From the NCBI RefSeq assembly GCF_017654505.1, contig NC_054553.1:9780558-9844557 (forward strand): a stretch of DNA of 64,000 nt. Direction: 5' to 3'. Each line of letters opens with the position of its first letter. Positions within the stretch are counted from its first letter, which is position 1. The position numbers and the translations under genes are program-made. The stretch is from Polyodon spathula. Its lineage: Eukaryota > Chordata > Actinopteri > Acipenseriformes > Polyodontidae. Positions 23,061 to 38,130 of the stretch are shown here, in pieces. Below the pieces are notes generated by a model. The model ran no database searches. It was not told the origin of the DNA and saw only the letters and a program-made list of their open reading frames with translations.

Positions 23061-23997
23061 ATATCTCTATGACAGAAACAGTTTACTTTATTTTAAGTCT
23101 TCCCACTGATGATGGGAATGGGAATGTAGAGATGGAAGCTCTGATAACAAGATTTAAGTTTTTGGAGGTATCAGGCTTTTAAAGACACGCATGTGGTGGC
23201 TTTGACAGACTCACTGTGCGCAAAAACAGACCCAAGACTGTGACAGCTACTGGAAGCAGGCTGATCTTTGGGATGCAAATTGAACATTTGTGAAACTGCA
23301 TGAGTGTTAAAATGTTGTAATAACTGTACTGTGCTTTATAAAGCCAGCAGAAATATTAAACAAATTGTTAAAACACACTGTTCATACAAAAAGTTATAAT
23401 ATGCTTTGTATTAATCTATTGTTATGTTAGAAAATTCTATATTCCAGTTTATTCTGTTATAACAGTGACAAATAGTAATGTATCTTTGTAAGTCTGACTA
23501 AAAAGGTAAATATATTTTTAACCCAGGATTGAAATAGTTAAATCAAAATAGATGTTTATATATATATAACACATCTTTCTATGTGTTCTCCATAAACTTC
23601 TATTGTATTCACATGCATTTTGTGGTCAGGTACTCCCTATAACAATAACATCAGGTCAAGAGTTCACCTTATATAGTTTGGTGATGTGGGAGAGGTGGAC
23701 TAGGGAATGATGGCTAATTGATCATATAGAAGGAGTTACCAGATGTTTTAAAAATGTTATTTACTTAAAGGTCAGGAACTGTCAAGCAAGAATAATGTTT
23801 GGGATTTAATTAAGACTTCTGACGTAAAAAGCAAAGCAAAAAACTCTATAACAACCAAGGTAAAATCCTAGTCAAGTATCACTCAACTTGCTAACTACAA
23901 GCTGATGTGATCTATGCTCTGAAGAGCTCTGATCGAGCTGATTGTTGTTGGTGTCGTATTAGAATTCTTTGCATTTGAAGACAGTTCCTGTCCTTGC

Positions 23998-24000
<3 letters not shown>
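23061..24000. other. Noncoding DNA
   Basis: No gene is recognized. The stretch 23100-23290 is less AT-rich and could be LTR or element remainder; the rest is AT-rich. Confidence 0.35.

Positions 24001-24076
<76 letters not shown>
24001..24076. repeat. (AT)n microsatellite
   Basis: About 76 bp of pure AT repeat. Confidence 0.97.
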
Positions 24077-24080
<4 letters not shown>

Positions 24081-24539
24081 GGAGGTAAGAACTATTTATA
24101 ATTTGTATCTTTTATATTGATGCATTGCTATAAGGTATAGATTTTATATCTTAGCTGTAGAGAAATAAAATATTGGATGCTCTAGGATTTAGCTGTGGGC
24201 GTTTTTTAGCTTTATGCATGCATAGCTTAAGGGCAAAACACGTTATAACCATAAACACATTGAAGTATTAATGCTATTATACCTGTTAAGGCACTGGACC
24301 TCCCAGATAGCCTGTCAGTTGGGTTTCAACATAGTCTGTAACTACTCAATCCATTATTAAAACATTTAATAAACCGAAGGAGTACTGATGTTACACTGAT
24401 TCAGTAAAAACTTCAATTCGAATGATTCTGTGTGTGGTCTTCTTGATTATTAAAGTCATCTGGATACGTTGCAAGCCGAGTGCACGAATGAGCCACTTAC
24501 AGGAGTCCGAAACATCTCTATGTCCTCCTGAACATCTCC

Positions 24540-27846
<3,307 letters not shown>

Positions 27847-28395
27847 TTTTTGTTCCTGGGTAGTAAGTGTTATTTCCTAATTGCTTATGCCTCAAAAGTA
27901 TAGAAAATGGCTATTATTCCCCACAAACTTTGCTTTTGTGACCAGAACAGGTAAATTTCAAAATATCATTATTTCCAATGAGAAAACAAGCGAATTTGTG
28001 TCTTTTCATTCACATAAAGTCAGAAAAACAATATATGAATCCAAATTAACATGTATTTATACTAAAGTAATACAAAAATGACTACAAAAGATTTAGAAGT
28101 AAATTTACAGTATAATCGTAAATCTCTAAAAACTACTCACTTCTAAATCTTTTGTAGTCATTTTTGTATTACTTTAATATAAATACATGTTAATTTGGAT
28201 TCGTATGTTGTTTTTTTTTTACTTTATGTGAACGAAAAGACACAAATTCGCCCGTTTTCTCATTGGAAATAATAATATTTTGAAATTTACCTGTCCTGGT
28301 GACAAAAGCAAAGTTTCTGGGGAATAATAACCATTTTCTATACTTTTGAGGCATAAGCAATTAGGAAATAACACTTACTACCCAGGAACAAAAAA
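27847..28395. mobile_element. Foldback element / 549-bp long palindrome
   Basis: The left arm (27847-28100, about 254 bp) and right arm (28139-28395, about 257 bp) are near-identical inverted copies around a 38-bp centre (28101-28138). Outer ends read TTTTTGTTCCTGGGTAGTAA and its inverse; inner ends read ACTACAAAAGATTTAGAAGT and its inverse. Arms differ only at scattered bases and in a T run. This is the structure of a foldback/MITE-type DNA element; the outer text resembles a dispersed fish repeat I remember. No transposase is encoded and no clear target duplication was found. The reading frame at 27881-28081 lies in an arm and shows no coding signal. Confidence 0.75.
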
Positions 28396-28415
28396 ATATA
28401 AATAAATAAATAAGT

Positions 28416-29137
28416 TGTTACACTGTGTAATCCAGGTGCAATGTTGTTTAATGGTATTTTGTAATCCAAATGCCTGATGGTTAACAACAGTAAATAATAA
28501 CAATGTCAATGGGAAGCAATACAGCGGCATGTATTGCTTAATTGTACTCCGCGGGTTGGCCCTGAAATATAACAGTTCCTTTTTAATTCACTCACACGTA
28601 AAACATACACAAACACAAACACCTGTCCACAATGCATGCTCTAGTGCTAGTGGTGAAAATACAGTTCTTTAGTGAAAACAAAGTGAAGTGTTTTCCAGGT
28701 TCATGGTGGCCTTTAGCAACAGCTCCTGGATAGTGTTTAGTCGTCTAAATAATAACACACAAGTATAATTCAGAGATGACAATAAACAAACAAAACACTC
28801 ACGATTTTATATCACTGGTTCTCCTGGTTACGTAATTTAACCATTAACAAAGGAACCGATCACCTCACCACGTCCCCTTTATATACTGTCAACCATGACC
28901 CCTTGGTTATCAAGTGCACCCACTCCTCCAATCAACGGATGCCACACCGTTAACCATCTGGGTCAGTGATTTAGTGTACCGTAGCTCAGTCCCCTTTCTA
29001 GATGGCCAACTTCCACCTAACCCTGGGAATTAACTGTCAGGCCATCCAGTCCAGAGTACTCTGTTCCCTTTTCTCAGTGCCCTCACAGGTCAGGAAGGAG
29101 ATCTAACACCAAGAATAATTTGATCTCTATCCTAACA
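28416..29137 (-). mobile_element. Solo LTR (family B), minus strand
   Basis: On the minus strand the 722-bp unit starts TGTTAGGATAG (plus 29137) and ends CAGTGTAACA (plus 28416), with TGTTA/TAACA terminal inverted repeats. A TATA box GTATATAAAGGGG lies about a third of the way in (plus 28875-28887), in GC-balanced U3-like DNA. No internal genes flank it, so it is a solo LTR. No clean target duplication was found. It is 20 bp from the long palindrome and unrelated in sequence to family A. Confidence 0.55.
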
Positions 29138-29795
29138 CCTTATTAACAAAAAACATCTGACATTTAAAATGACTTACTCTTTAATCTTAAAAACACAACA
29201 GGTATAGACAAAATTGTATTCTCTGTGATAACCCTAACTAAATTAAGTTAAATGATATTGCAGTTACTGTACACAACAGATAAAGAAATCATTAACTAAG
29301 GGCTGTTACGTTGATATGTGAGTCATTGGTAGAACTGCAAAACAGTAGTTTCATTTTTATATTTTGACATACCAGGGGTAATAAAAGGTAATGGTATATG
29401 GTATCTATAATACACCCTAACGTTATAATGGTAACTGAGTGTCATTTTTCAAAATGTTCAGTTCAGTATTAATAGACTTTCAGGATAAGAAATGACAGAA
29501 TGTTAGCCAGTGATAAGTCAGGGCTAAAATTCATGCATCACTAGCCTTCAACTACAATTGAAAGTCAGTCAATCCATATCATGCAGCAATGCTGAAAACT
29601 ACACTGTGACCAGAAAGGCAACCAGATTCTCTGATTTTAACTCAAACAACATCAACACACAGTCAAGCGAATTCATAGAAACCCTGTGTTGTATTGTACA
29701 GTATGTGTGCTGTTTATAAAAACAATAATTCACTCACTGAAATGTAGCAGAAACAAATGGTGGAAGAAGAAACATGAAGGCTAACACAATTATGT

Positions 29796-29798
<3 letters not shown>
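29138..29798. other. Unique AT-rich noncoding DNA
   Basis: No gene or repeat is recognized. Confidence 0.45.

Positions 29799-29876
<78 letters not shown>
29799..29876. repeat. (TA)n microsatellite
   Basis: About 78 bp of pure TA repeat. Confidence 0.97.
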
Positions 29877-29878
<2 letters not shown>

Positions 29879-30397
29879 TGTCATGTTGGATTTCACTTAT
29901 TACCTTTTAATGTACTTGTTAGCTTAATCCTATTGGCTTTAATTCACTTTGTGGATGAGTTTGTATACCTGCCAGCTGACTTATATAAACTGTGTGTGTG
30001 CTTTTCTTATGGTTAAAAGTAGGCTGCATTAATTTTCAGCTAATGCCTTCAGTAGCATTACATTTAAAAAAAAAAAAACTATGTATTAGAAAATATGCAA
30101 GTTATAATACATGACATGGTGTTCAAATATGGTCAAATATCTGCATGTCTAGTGGTGTTGTAAAACATCCTAGTCCTACAGATGTTGTGTGTTACTGAAC
30201 CTATAAAATGGCATCCTCAGCCAACCCTACCCCTCCCAAACTAAATTAGTGGTCAAGTGAATCAGCAAAAGGTTCCAAATGTTTCAAGCTGTGCTGGTAA
30301 GGTGACATGTCTGCACAGGTTGGAAAATTGTTAGTCAATTAGATTGCTTCCTCTATTCTTACCATTTTAAAAAATAAATATACTTAAACAGATACAC
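29877..30397. other. Unique noncoding DNA
   Basis: No gene is recognized; a 14-base A run at 30066-30079. Confidence 0.45.
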
Positions 30398-30560
30398 TGC
30401 CAGGGCACTTTATTACGACTAGGGGTAGATTGGGTGTGGCATTACCCTGGTCTGAGGCATGTTCTCCTGATAAAACCTGGGTCCCTTGATTACTCTACAC
30501 AGCCACATCTCTCTACACCAACTACATGAAATAATAATGAGTGCATAGATTAACATCCAT
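30398..30560 (+). mobile_element. Internally deleted Tc1-like transposon relic
   Basis: CCAGGGCACTTTATTA resembles the terminus of a Tc1-type fish transposon. About 25 bp later, TGGCATTACCCTGGTCTGAG ... CTGGGTCCCTTGAT resembles part of the transposase gene of the same family (coding for a W-S-E-A-C-S-type segment). Terminus and internal coding text are adjacent, so most of the element between them is deleted. The matching right terminus was not found. The assignment rests on remembered sequence. Confidence 0.4.
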
Positions 30561-31924
30561 CAAGGCACCAGCATCCAATATTGTGTCAAGGCTGTGATCA
30601 GGGCAAACAATGTCCCTTCCTGATATTGGGTATGGGTCCTGGGTAGTAGCCCGGTACAGTAGCCGAATTACTTACGACTTCCTGTTGCAACACTATCCAT
30701 TTGTCTGGTCCCAACATATAATGTTATGGTTGGCAACAGAAATAGCCTTCAACCTCACCTGGTAATTTGGATGGCACCACTCCAGCATTGGCCTGTGACT
30801 GGTAGATTACAAAGAAGTGAGGTAGTGTCCTTGTGTGGCGACTTAATTCTACAGAAATAAGCGTGGGCTCAATGTAAGGTCTTATTTTAATTTCAAATGT
30901 ATACAAGCAAGCAGGCCTGTCTTTACAAGATTTGTTTCAATAATTTATAAAGAAAAAAATTGTTGTCACATCAAGCGAGATTTCTGTTCACAAAGTTATT
31001 CTAATCAGTGCCTTATGTTTCCATATTGTTGTTGCTGGTTTAGATTCAAGTGATAATTAGATTAAATGTGACTAAATGTGAATGATGATGATTCTTTTTT
31101 ATTTCGGTGTGGAAAAAATATCTGAAACTACACAAGGTGATATAATTATTTATACATATCTACAGCCCCACATACTAATACTCTGACTTTGAATATTGAA
31201 TCACAGTTTTAGTGAGTATTACACCCCAGATAGCTTATTTGAACATAGTGCGTGTGAAAGTCAAGAGCGAAATAGCTCTGCCTAAAATTCGACTTCCCGT
31301 GGTGATCTGTCTTGAAAGAGTGCCACCTGCTTTTCATTCCAGACCCTCTCTCTTTAAAGACACCATGGTTTTGTGGTTTGCTACAATCTGTTCCCACACA
31401 TGCTTTGCCATACTTACTGTATGCGCTTGTCTGTGTGTCACCATGCTTTCACTCTGAGTCAGTGTTGTGTTTTAGTGTGTAATAGTAAAAAAGGGCTTGT
31501 CAACCAGGGAGTGCAGTCCAGCCTTAGGTGCATACAACCCTGCGTCTCAGGAATGAAATGTGACTCCCTCTCAGTGGACATTAAACATTAAAAACTGGTA
31601 CTTATCTACAGGTACTACACTGTGCGGTTCTGTTCCCTGGGAAACTCCATAGGCTATATTTACAATGACTGTTGGCACCCAGAATGGAACCTTCGTTTTC
31701 TTTAATGTCATTGATTTTAGACTTTAGAAATGTGCATTCTAAGTGTAGAATGCCTGAGTGTGTAAGCTAGAGCCAGTTTGTTGAGATTAACACTGTTCCA
31801 TGGGTTAAAATGTGTCAAATTCAAGGGAAAAAAAAAAAAAAAAAAGAAAAGATCACCAGTAGAACACTCCAGTTACATCTGCTGTAAACCAGAACGGCCA
31901 CAATTACATAAGTCAAATTGCTGT
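30561..31924. other. Noncoding DNA
   Basis: No gene is recognized. The stretch 31200-31600 is less AT-rich with short open frames on both strands but no motif or splice pattern that I can support. An A run lies at 31828-31845. Confidence 0.35.
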
Positions 31925-32233
31925 CAAATCCACAGCTCACTGCACAGCAGCGACCCCTGTGGCCGATAGGGGGTCTGCAGTGGAGCCTCCAGATCTGTGT
32001 TGTCCTCCGGCACTATAGGTCTGGTGGTCTCGCTGTGGATCCACAGTGTGTAAAATGATGGATTGGCAGGAGCAAGTTTCGGAGGACGTGTGCTCCAGCC
32101 TCCGTTACCCAAGTCGGCGGGGGGATTGCGAGCGATGAGCCAAGGATACAGACAAGAATTGGCCATACCAAATTGGGGAGAAAAACAAGGTTAAAAAATT
32201 GGCAAAGACTAAATTTATTTAAAAAAAAAAAAG
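31925..32233 (+). mobile_element. SINE-like family S, near full-length copy
   Basis: About 309 bp ending in an A-rich tail. It shares ordered blocks with 59166-59497: CAGCGACCCCTGT, GTCCTCCG, CTGGTGG, TTCGGAGGAC, AGTC-GGCG-GGGG, and the tail CCAAATTGGGGAGAAAA then AATTGGCAAAGACTAAATT. There is no open frame and an A-rich 3' end, so it fits a SINE. I could not see convincing tRNA promoter boxes, so its origin is unassigned. Confidence 0.65.
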
Positions 32234-33607
32234 TCGCTGTAAACACCCTTTTTAATGTAATGTGCATTTAATAATTGGTACATTTTTCTATTGCATGATA
32301 TCCCAGATATTAGCATAACCCCTTTAATTACCATAACATGACACCCTGTGACACTTAGAAGTTTGTTGCAAACACTTGTCAAAATAAAAAAGGACTTTTT
32401 TTTTTTTTTTTTTTTTTGGAGGAATAATAACTCTACAATCAGTGTGTGTTACTTCATTTTCATTGTAAATGTTGCTATAGTGACCAACCTGTTTGAACTT
32501 GATTAACAAACTAAATGATTAGGCCCGATCTGTATAACACTACTCCATTTGCTCTATCGTATCTTTGGATTTTGACAGCCCAACAACAGAACCTAATGCA
32601 TCTACTAATGTGTAACCTACATGGTTCCCCTTTCTTATGTCTGTATCCCAGATTTAAGGTGCAGTGTTAAGAAAGGCGGAGAGATTCATCAAAGGAGGAG
32701 AAGCCTTTCACACTCTATTGCACATGAGTGATCTTGAAAGAAATGAATCAGCCAGTGGGAGGCTGCAGCTCAGGCCTTTGGATTTGGGTCTATGGAGAAT
32801 GGGTTATGTGCAGGGGCTAGTGAGTCTCACCACACAGAGCTGTTGAAGCATTCACTCTTTATCCCACAACTTGGAAAAGGGTAACGGCATTTAATTAGGA
32901 TATCATTGTGACAAATTGGTTGTGATGAGGCAGCTCAAGTATTCCATGAGGGTGACACTAACCATTGCGAAGTTTAGGGGCAGTGATGTGTATGTGGATT
33001 CACAAGTAAAGATCATCTACCAAGCATGTATTCTTCACTTAGGACTCCTACCTCTCTTTGTCTTTTGTATTGGTTTACTTTAACTCACTGTATCAAAGAC
33101 TTTTCCAAATCACTCTGCTTCCTTTCTTTTAACTTAGAGAAAAGTGATACTTAATGCTACAACCAGGATTGTATGTGGTCCAGGACACCGACATACTTAA
33201 GAGGACAGTTTTTTTTTAAATAAAATAAAATATTTTTGCACTTCTGTGCTAGCCCAATAGTATATTAGCTATTAGATATACCACACTGTCAGATAGCAAG
33301 CCCTCTGGCTGAATTGAAGTCCCAGAGTTGAAGACAATTGTTTTAATATACAAGGACAGCTCCAGTTTACCAACAAAGCTCATATTGTAAAGTACCTTTC
33401 TGAGACCATCATTATAAAATTATGTATAACAAATATGCAAAATAGTTTAAAATGAGGATGCTCACGACACACAGAGCCATACATATTAAGGTATTTACTC
33501 CAAAGTATAATATGCATAGTTTTTTGTAATTGGAAAAAAAAAATGAAATAGTTAATAAAACACAACTAATAACTTGAAGGTAATTTTAACACCCTGAAGT
33601 GTGTCTT

Positions 33608-33609
<2 letters not shown>
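32234..33609. other. Unique noncoding DNA
   Basis: No gene is recognized. A 20-base T run lies at 32396-32417. The stretch 32640-32850 is less AT-rich but has no family signature. Confidence 0.4.

Positions 33610-33682
<73 letters not shown>
33610..33682. repeat. (TA)n microsatellite
   Basis: About 73 bp of TA repeat, 28 bp before the Tc1 element. Confidence 0.97.
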
Positions 33683-33687
<5 letters not shown>

Positions 33688-33710
33688 CTCTTATACAGCT
33701 CTTATACATA

Positions 33711-33880
33711 CAGTACTGTGCAAAACTTGTAGGCAGGTGTGAGAAAATGCTATAAAGTAAGAATGCTTTAAAAAAAAGACATGTTAATAGATTATATTTA
33801 TCAATTAACTAAATGCAAAGTGAGTGAACAGAAGAAAAATCTAAATCAAATCCATATTTGGTGTGACCACCCTTTGCCTT
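33711..33880. repeat. Tc1 left terminal inverted repeat
   Basis: 170 bp; pairs with 35066-35235 with scattered mismatches. Contains blocks GGCAGGTGTGA, GTAAGAATGCTTT, GACATGTTAATAG, ATATTTATCAATTAAC, CAAAGTGAGTGAACAGAAGA and ATTTGGTGTGACCACCCTTT, all present inverted on the right. Confidence 0.85.
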
Positions 33881-34132
33881 CAAAACAGCATCAATTTTTC
33901 TAGGTACACTTGCACAAAGTCAGGGATTTTGTAGGCATATAGTCAGGTGTATGATTAAACAAATATACCAAACAGGTGCTAATGATCAACAATTCAATAT
34001 GTAGGTTTAAACACTATCATTAACTGAAACAGAAACAGCTGTGTAGGAGGAATAAAACTGGGTGAGGAACAGCCAAACTCAGCTAACAAGGTGAGGTTGC
34101 TGAATACAGTTTACTGTCAAAAGTCATACACC

Positions 34133-35095
34133 ATGGCAAGACTGAGCACAACAACAAGACACAAGGTAGTTATACTGCATCAGCAAGGTCTCTCCCAGGC
34201 AGAAATTTCAAGGCAGACTGGGGTTTTCAGATGTGCTGTCCAAGCTCTTTTGAAGAAGCACAAAGAAACAGGCAACGTTGAGAACCGTAGATGCAGTGGT
34301 CAACCAAGGAAACTTACTGCAGCAGATGAAAGACACATCATGCGTACTTCCCTTCGCAATCGAAAGATGTCCAGCAGTGCCATCAGCTCAGAATTGGCAG
34401 AAAACAGTGGGACCCTGGTACGCCCATCTACTGTCCAAAGAAGTCTGGTCAGAAGTGGCCTTCATGGAAGACTTGCGGCCAAAAAGCCATACCTCCGACG
34501 TGGAAACAAGGCCAAGCGACTCAACTATGCATGAAAACACAGGAACTGGGGTGCAGAAAAATGGCAGCAGGTGCTCTGGACTGATGAGTCAAAATTTGAA
34601 ATATTTGGCTGTAGCAGAAGGCAGTTTGTTCGCCGAAGAGCTGGAGAGAGGTACATGAATGCAGGCAACAGTGAAGCATGGTGGAGGTTTCTTGCAAGTT
34701 TGGGGCTGGATTTCTGCAAATGGAGTTGGGATTTGTTCAGAATGAATGGTCTCCTCAATGCTCAGAAGTACATGCAGATACTTATCCATCATGCAATACC
34801 ATCAGGGAGGCATCTGATTGGCCCCAAATTTATTCTGCAGCATGACAACGACCCCTAACATACAGTGAAAGTCATTAAGAACTATATTTAGCGTAAAGAA
34901 GAACAAGGAGTCCTGGAAGTGATGGTATGGCCCCCACAGAGCCCTGATCTCAACATCATCGTGTCTGTCTGGGATTACATGAAGAAAGAGAAGCAACTGA
35001 GGCTGCCTAAATCCACAGAAGAACTGTGGTTAGTTCTCCAAGATGTTTGGGCCAACCTACCTGCCAAGGCAAAGGGTGGTCACACCAAATATTGA
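34133..35095 (+). pseudogene. Tc1 transposase pseudogene
   Basis: Tc1 transposase binds the terminal repeats and catalyses cut-and-paste transposition. The ATG at 34133 (CCATGGC context) opens a frame coding MARLSTTTRHKVVILHQQGL and a paired-like helix-turn-helix region, with the linker motif SGQPRK near residue 70, ending at TGA 34532-34534 after 133 codons. Beyond that stop the catalytic domain is readable: VLWTDESKFEIFG (first Asp), a frame slip near 34665-34740, then ILQHDND (second Asp). The motif SPDLNIIVSVWDYMKKEK follows, where Val stands at the position of the catalytic Glu of the DDE triad. Other stops occur after HDNDP and about 34889. The last codon is TGA at 35093-35095. Total span fits the usual length of about 320-340 codons. 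It is inactive. Confidence 0.85.
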
Positions 35096-35235
35096 TTTGA
35101 TGTAGATTTTTCTTCTGTTCACTCACTTTGAATTTTGTTAATTGATAAATATAAACTATTAACATGTCTATTTTTGAAAGCATTCTTACTTTACAACAAT
35201 TTTTCACACCTGCCTAAAACTTTTGCACAGTACTG
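35066..35235. repeat. Tc1 right terminal inverted repeat
   Basis: 170 bp, the inverse of 33711-33880; its inner end contains the last coding codons and stop of the transposase. Confidence 0.85.
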
Positions 35236-35315
35236 TGTGTGTGTGTCGATACATAATGTATATATATATATATATATAGTAATATATAGATATATATTAT
35301 ATATATATTATAATT
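35236..35315. repeat. (GT)n and imperfect (TA)n
   Basis: About 12 bp GT repeat followed by about 20 bp pure TA and further interrupted TATA words. Confidence 0.85.
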
Positions 35316-36073
35316 ATAAACCTTTTGATGGCACGTACTTAGAATATTTTCCACATTTTTGGACTTTTGACGACATAACAGAATGTCATTATACTTTACA
35401 TTTATAAGATTAAATGAGATTGCATTAGGGCTGGAGCAAACCCATACCAGTGTCGATACCAGACAATTCATTTGTGAAAATAATTTAGAAAACTAGACCT
35501 TATATTTAATACAATTTCTCCATTTAGTTTTGTAAAGGAAGACAGGTAATTCTATATCAATAACAATCAATAATACAATATTTATTTCAAATACCAGATA
35601 TTTAAACGAGTCCCTCCCACCAGTAGTAAATATTGTTTTGAAATGCATGACCCTTTTTAGCTATTAGTTAGAAACATATTATTTTAACTGGAAGCAGTTG
35701 TTTCTATCAGAATGCTTTTCTTGTTTTGGCTTTGTGATGACCCAAGGACACCTGGCTAGCCAGAAAGACAAAGTGCATCTTCATTTTAACACTTCACAAA
35801 ATAACAAATGATCGTAAAGTCTTGCAGCTTTTGTAGAAAGTCACCATTTTTGCTGTCCAGTAGAACTTGAAACTATTTTTGAGCGGACCTGTCTGCAGAA
35901 AACATTTACAAAATGTATTTTATATCCCTGTGTGAAGCAGACTCACTTATCTTATAAAACAATTGCTGGCTGTAGAGTGCGGTTATTTCAACTCTCAAGC
36001 TCCAGTCCTTGTGTTATTTTTATTTCTGGTTTGTTGCATTGCGTGTGGTGGAAAAGAATACACGTTTTTTTTA
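35316..36073. other. Unique AT-rich noncoding DNA
   Basis: No gene or repeat is recognized. Confidence 0.45.

Positions 36074-36146
<73 letters not shown>
36074..36146. repeat. (AAT)n microsatellite
   Basis: About 73 bp of pure AAT repeat. Confidence 0.97.
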
Positions 36147-36300
36147 TCCTGCAGCTTCATATTTTTCATATTTCTTGGTCCAGAATGTGCACTAACACTC
36201 AGGGCGCACCAGTATATATGCCGTGCCCCTTAATGATGATCGCTACATCACACTGTTCTCATTTATCTCAGCCTTCTACACTGTACCCAGCTAACTTTAA

Positions 36301-36405
36301 TGAGCACTTAAACCCTCAGTTCTCAGCTTTCCAGCACCGTTCCCTTGCACCCCCATGATATGAGCTCTAAAACAGGCTGTTCTCGACTCTCCAGCATTGT
36401 TCAAA
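36301..36405 (+). repeat. Two diverged 60-bp direct repeat units
   Basis: Unit 1 (36301-36360) and unit 2 (36361-36405, partial) align without gaps at about 72 percent over 40 bp, with shared words TGAGC, AAC, GTTCTC and CCAGCA. It looks like a remnant of a minisatellite or of an internally repeated dispersed element. Confidence 0.4.
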
Positions 36406-38056
36406 AATGAGATCACTAGGGGCTGGCTAGACTTAGGTCTTATGTGTAGAATAATCCGACAGAAAACAAGTGTTTGTGCTATAGGGGACCAATTAACTAC
36501 TCGATCCCATTATTCCTGTTGTATAGAGGGAGAGGAACAGTTATGTAGTGAAAGACCATTGAAAACCATATTGTACAAGGCTCTGGGACCACAACCCCAG
36601 CCAGTGTATAAATAGGGTATTGCAGACAAGGTTTTGATTTGTAAAGCAATTTACATTACAGGCCTTGAATGTATTCAGGACATTTTTTTTTTTTTTTTAA
36701 ACAAAGTACATTAACGCTTATCTATTATAAAATACAAAATGTCCATAATTGGTAAATATTGTATACTAGGTGAGCATTTCCTGTGGTGTCAAAGAATGGT
36801 CTCCAACTACCCCATTTGCTTTAGTGGCTTAGACAATTTGTTGTTTTGACAGATTAAGGACTTGGCTGCAGCAGTTTCCTGCACTATGCAACACACAGAA
36901 TCCACAGTTAATGCAGCAAAGTATCCCACTCCTTTGGGAAATAGTGGGAGATTCAAACACCACAGTCACAGACTCTGATTGTTGTTAAATCCCCCAAGTA
37001 ATACAGTCCATACTCCCCTCCCATACCAATGATTTCTGCATTTACTGCTGCAGTAAATTAGAGGAAGACACCAGCAAAGCCAGTGACACATTTCAGAGCA
37101 TGTACTGAGTTTTTAATATTATGGCATGTCAAATGTTATGGTTTGTAAAACAACACAACTAATAAAATGCACACTAAAACAGGGATATAAAAATAAATAT
37201 TGTGGCCAGTAGAGCTTTCGTCTGTAATGAAAGTGAAAAAAACAACAACTTTAGAGTAAACTCTAAAGTATATCACTCCATTGGTATATGTCAGGTATGT
37301 GATGAATTATAGAAATAAAATACATCTGATAAATTACTTGACATCACAATTGGTGTGGTGCAGTGACAAGGTTGTGGGCTTTAACTGCTGCTGGGGTAAA
37401 AGAAAGAGAAAATGTATTTAAAATACAGTCATTTAATAGATATTATTTTAACGTATTTATGATATTGAAACACCACAAACAGTAGCAGGTGTTTAAAATG
37501 TAATGCAAACCAATTAGAACAAGCTAGAATTAGGTTTCTTAATTTTAAAAAGCATATTTTTGTCAGAATATCATATTCAAGAAATACTAATGTAGTAATG
37601 TCAAGCAAATTTGAACAGGATGAAGTGAAATTCCTATACAAGACATTGCTGAGTTTTTCCAGCTTAATATCTTCAAATTGTCAGCATGTCTGATTTTTCA
37701 GCCATTAACGTCATCTTTATGGTGCTTTGGTTCAACATGAATCTATATAATTGCCTGGTCATGTCCCCGTTTCCAAATGTGCCATGCATTTACATGTGCC
37801 GCTTAATGAAAAAACAAAAATTAATGTAAATACAAAAAACAATGTGGTGTTAAAAAATACTGGGGGAAAGAGGTGACCTTTGAGTCTGATGGGGTTTGAG
37901 CAATTTGATCAGATCACCGTTTTGTTAGACCTGACAGGCAATGTTCATCTTTTGTGGAATGTTGTGCCCGTTGGTTATTGTTTTCCCTGTGCAAAAGAGC
38001 ACAGTCTGGTTTTTAAAATTGGTCTTGGCATGGCTCAAGGTAAGAGGAAGCATTGT

Positions 38057-38057
<1 letters not shown>
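36406..38057. other. Unique noncoding DNA
   Basis: No gene is recognized. T run at 36684-36699. Near 37355 a short GTGGTGCAGTGACAAGGTTG word recalls a SINE head but has no B box. Confidence 0.4.
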
Positions 38058-38090
<33 letters not shown>

Positions 38091-38130
38091 TATTATTTTA
38101 TTATTATTTATTTATTTTTTATTTTATAAG
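38058..38130. repeat. Poly(T) and (TTA)n tract
   Basis: About 31 T residues followed by interrupted TTA/TTTA repeat. Confidence 0.95.

Larger units (their letters stand above)
33711..35235 (+). mobile_element. Tc1-like transposon, near full length (1525 bp)
   Basis: The element has long terminal inverted repeats of 170 bp: left 33711-33880 and right 35066-35235. Outer ends read CAGTACTGTGCAAAA and its inverse; CAGTACTG is itself a perfect palindrome. Inner ends read CCACCCTTTGCCTT and its inverse, so the right repeat overlaps the end of the transposase gene. TA precedes the left end (the usual Tc1 target); the right flank is TG, which suggests mutation of the second TA. Length and layout are those of fish Tc1 elements. 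The gene inside is dead (see next entry). AT-rich simple repeats lie on both sides. Confidence 0.85.

Noticed and set aside
34278..34858. Alternative frames within the transposon
   Set aside because: Shadow or frameshifted parts of the Tc1 transposase; only their in-register pieces count.
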